6,333 nucleotides of DNA from Candidatus Ratteibacteria bacterium (GTDB lineage: Bacteria; Ratteibacteria; UBA8468; B48-G9; JAFGKM01): NCBI GenBank assembly GCA_028697565.1, contig JAQVEU010000047.1, positions 1 to 6,333 on the forward strand, in the 5' to 3' direction. Shown piece by piece: positions 5,993 through 6,333 of the stretch. Below the pieces are notes generated by a model that searched no databases, was not told where the DNA came from, and saw nothing but the letters and a program-made list of their open reading frames with translations. The number at the start of each line of letters is the position of its first letter. The first letter of the stretch is position 1. Made by a program: the position numbers and the translations under genes.

Positions 5993-6136
5993 ACAAAAGT
6001 TAAAAGTGTAAAATTGAGAATGAGAAACAAAGAGAAGCAATTGAAAGATTAAAAGATTAAAATATAAAAGAATCTTAAAATCTGCAGTCATCAAATCTTT
6101 TAATCCATTTTAAATTTAAAGAAGAGAGAGGTGGTT
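5993..6136 (+). promoter_or_regulatory. long A-rich rpsF leader with inverted repeat
   Basis: About 140 bases between the predicted start site and rpsF, strongly A-rich on the coding strand. It contains a perfect 12-bp inverted repeat, GATTAAAAGATT (6047-6058) with AATCTTTTAATC (6094-6105), 35 bases apart. A competing short pairing, AAGATT (6053-6058) with AATCTT (6071-6076), lies inside it. No CCG trinucleotide occurs in the leader, so the known S6:S18-binding rpsF leader motif is not evident. A regulatory role is possible; biased spacer DNA is equally possible. Confidence 0.4.
6125..6134 (+). promoter_or_regulatory. ribosome binding site of rpsF
   Basis: AGAGAGGTGG just upstream of ATG 6137 is the clearest Shine-Dalgarno in the window. 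The other starts rely on coupling or weak sites. It fixes the rpsF start. Confidence 0.75.
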
Positions 6137-6333
6137 ATGGAAAAAAAGTATGAAGCATGTTTTTTGTTAAAACCGGAACTTTCAGAAGAGGAAAATGCAA
6201 AGGAGATATCTTATATTGAGGGGCAGATATTAAACAATGGAGGTAAAATAGTTAAGAAAGATATCTGGGGCAAAAAATATCTTGCCTATCCTATCAAGAA
6301 AGAGACAGAGGCATTTTATTACATTGTGTATTT
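6137..6333 (+). CDS. rpsF: 30S ribosomal protein bS6, 3'-truncated by window edge
   Basis: Structural protein of the 30S platform that binds 16S rRNA as a heterodimer with bS18. 65 complete codons are visible out of the usual 95-130. The opening MEKKYEACFLLKPELSEEE, the middle INNGG-type turn (ILNNGGKIVKKDIWGKK) and LAYPIKKETEAFYYIVY are the standard bS6 pattern, including the W-G-K-K/R-x-LAYPI signature. It has its own strong promoter and Shine-Dalgarno. The usual bacterial order would continue with ssb, rpsR and sometimes rplI, but these lie beyond the window. Confidence 0.96.
   Translation, partial: MEKKYEACFLLKPELSEEENAKEISYIEGQILNNGGKIVKKDIWGKKYLAYPIKKETEAFYYIVY

Noticed and set aside
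6020..6052. Ten-codon ORF in the rpsF leader (MRNKEKQLKD), possible leader peptide
   Set aside because: No Shine-Dalgarno, no run of regulatory codons, and composition typical of the A-rich leader; too short to support.

Overview
The window looks like a chromosomal, housekeeping stretch of an uncultured-type bacterium. By eye the DNA is somewhat AT-rich. The coding strands are purine-rich, with heavy use of ATA for Ile and AGA/AGG for Arg, a bias often seen in thermophiles and several candidate phyla. The gene content is clearly bacterial (FtsK, a RodZ-like protein, RimO, bS6). I cannot assign a phylum from the sequence; an Omnitrophota-like or similar deep-branching lineage is only a guess.

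Positions 2-3257 hold a tightly coupled plus-strand run: the 3' part of ftsK (DNA translocase; its 5' end is outside the window), a very short RodZ-like membrane-anchored HTH protein, and rimO (methylthiotransferase for ribosomal protein uS12). Both junctions are 4-base ATGA overlaps, so the three are almost certainly one operon and translationally coupled. Converging on this run is a minus-strand AEC-family (auxin efflux carrier type) permease at 3334-4284. A 76-base gap rich in CTACT-like words separates them.

Upstream of the permease, about 300 bases (4285-4598) carry no gene. They contain a composite array of GC-rich palindromes: two different hairpin types alternating, with an identical 41-bp block repeated at a 105-bp interval. 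An AT-rich segment with a plausible promoter follows. This promoter would drive a two-gene unit: a stand-alone CheY-like receiver protein (4599-4976) and, 3 bases later, a DRG/Obg-like GTPase with a C-terminal TGS domain (4980-5951).

Eight bases after the GTPase stop lies a near-consensus sigma-70 promoter (TTGACT, 16 bases, TATAAT). It is followed by a leader of about 140 bases, very A-rich and containing an inverted repeat, and then the start of rpsF (bS6), which runs off the window. The usual bacterial continuation would be ssb-rpsR-rplI.

The genes share two themes: chromosome segregation and cell shape (ftsK, rodZ-like), and ribosome structure or modification (rimO, the TGS GTPase, rpsF). 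I saw no clear novel defence, mobile or biosynthetic system. The points most worth a second look are the receiver-GTPase pairing, the minimal RodZ-like protein, the composite palindromic repeats and the rpsF leader.
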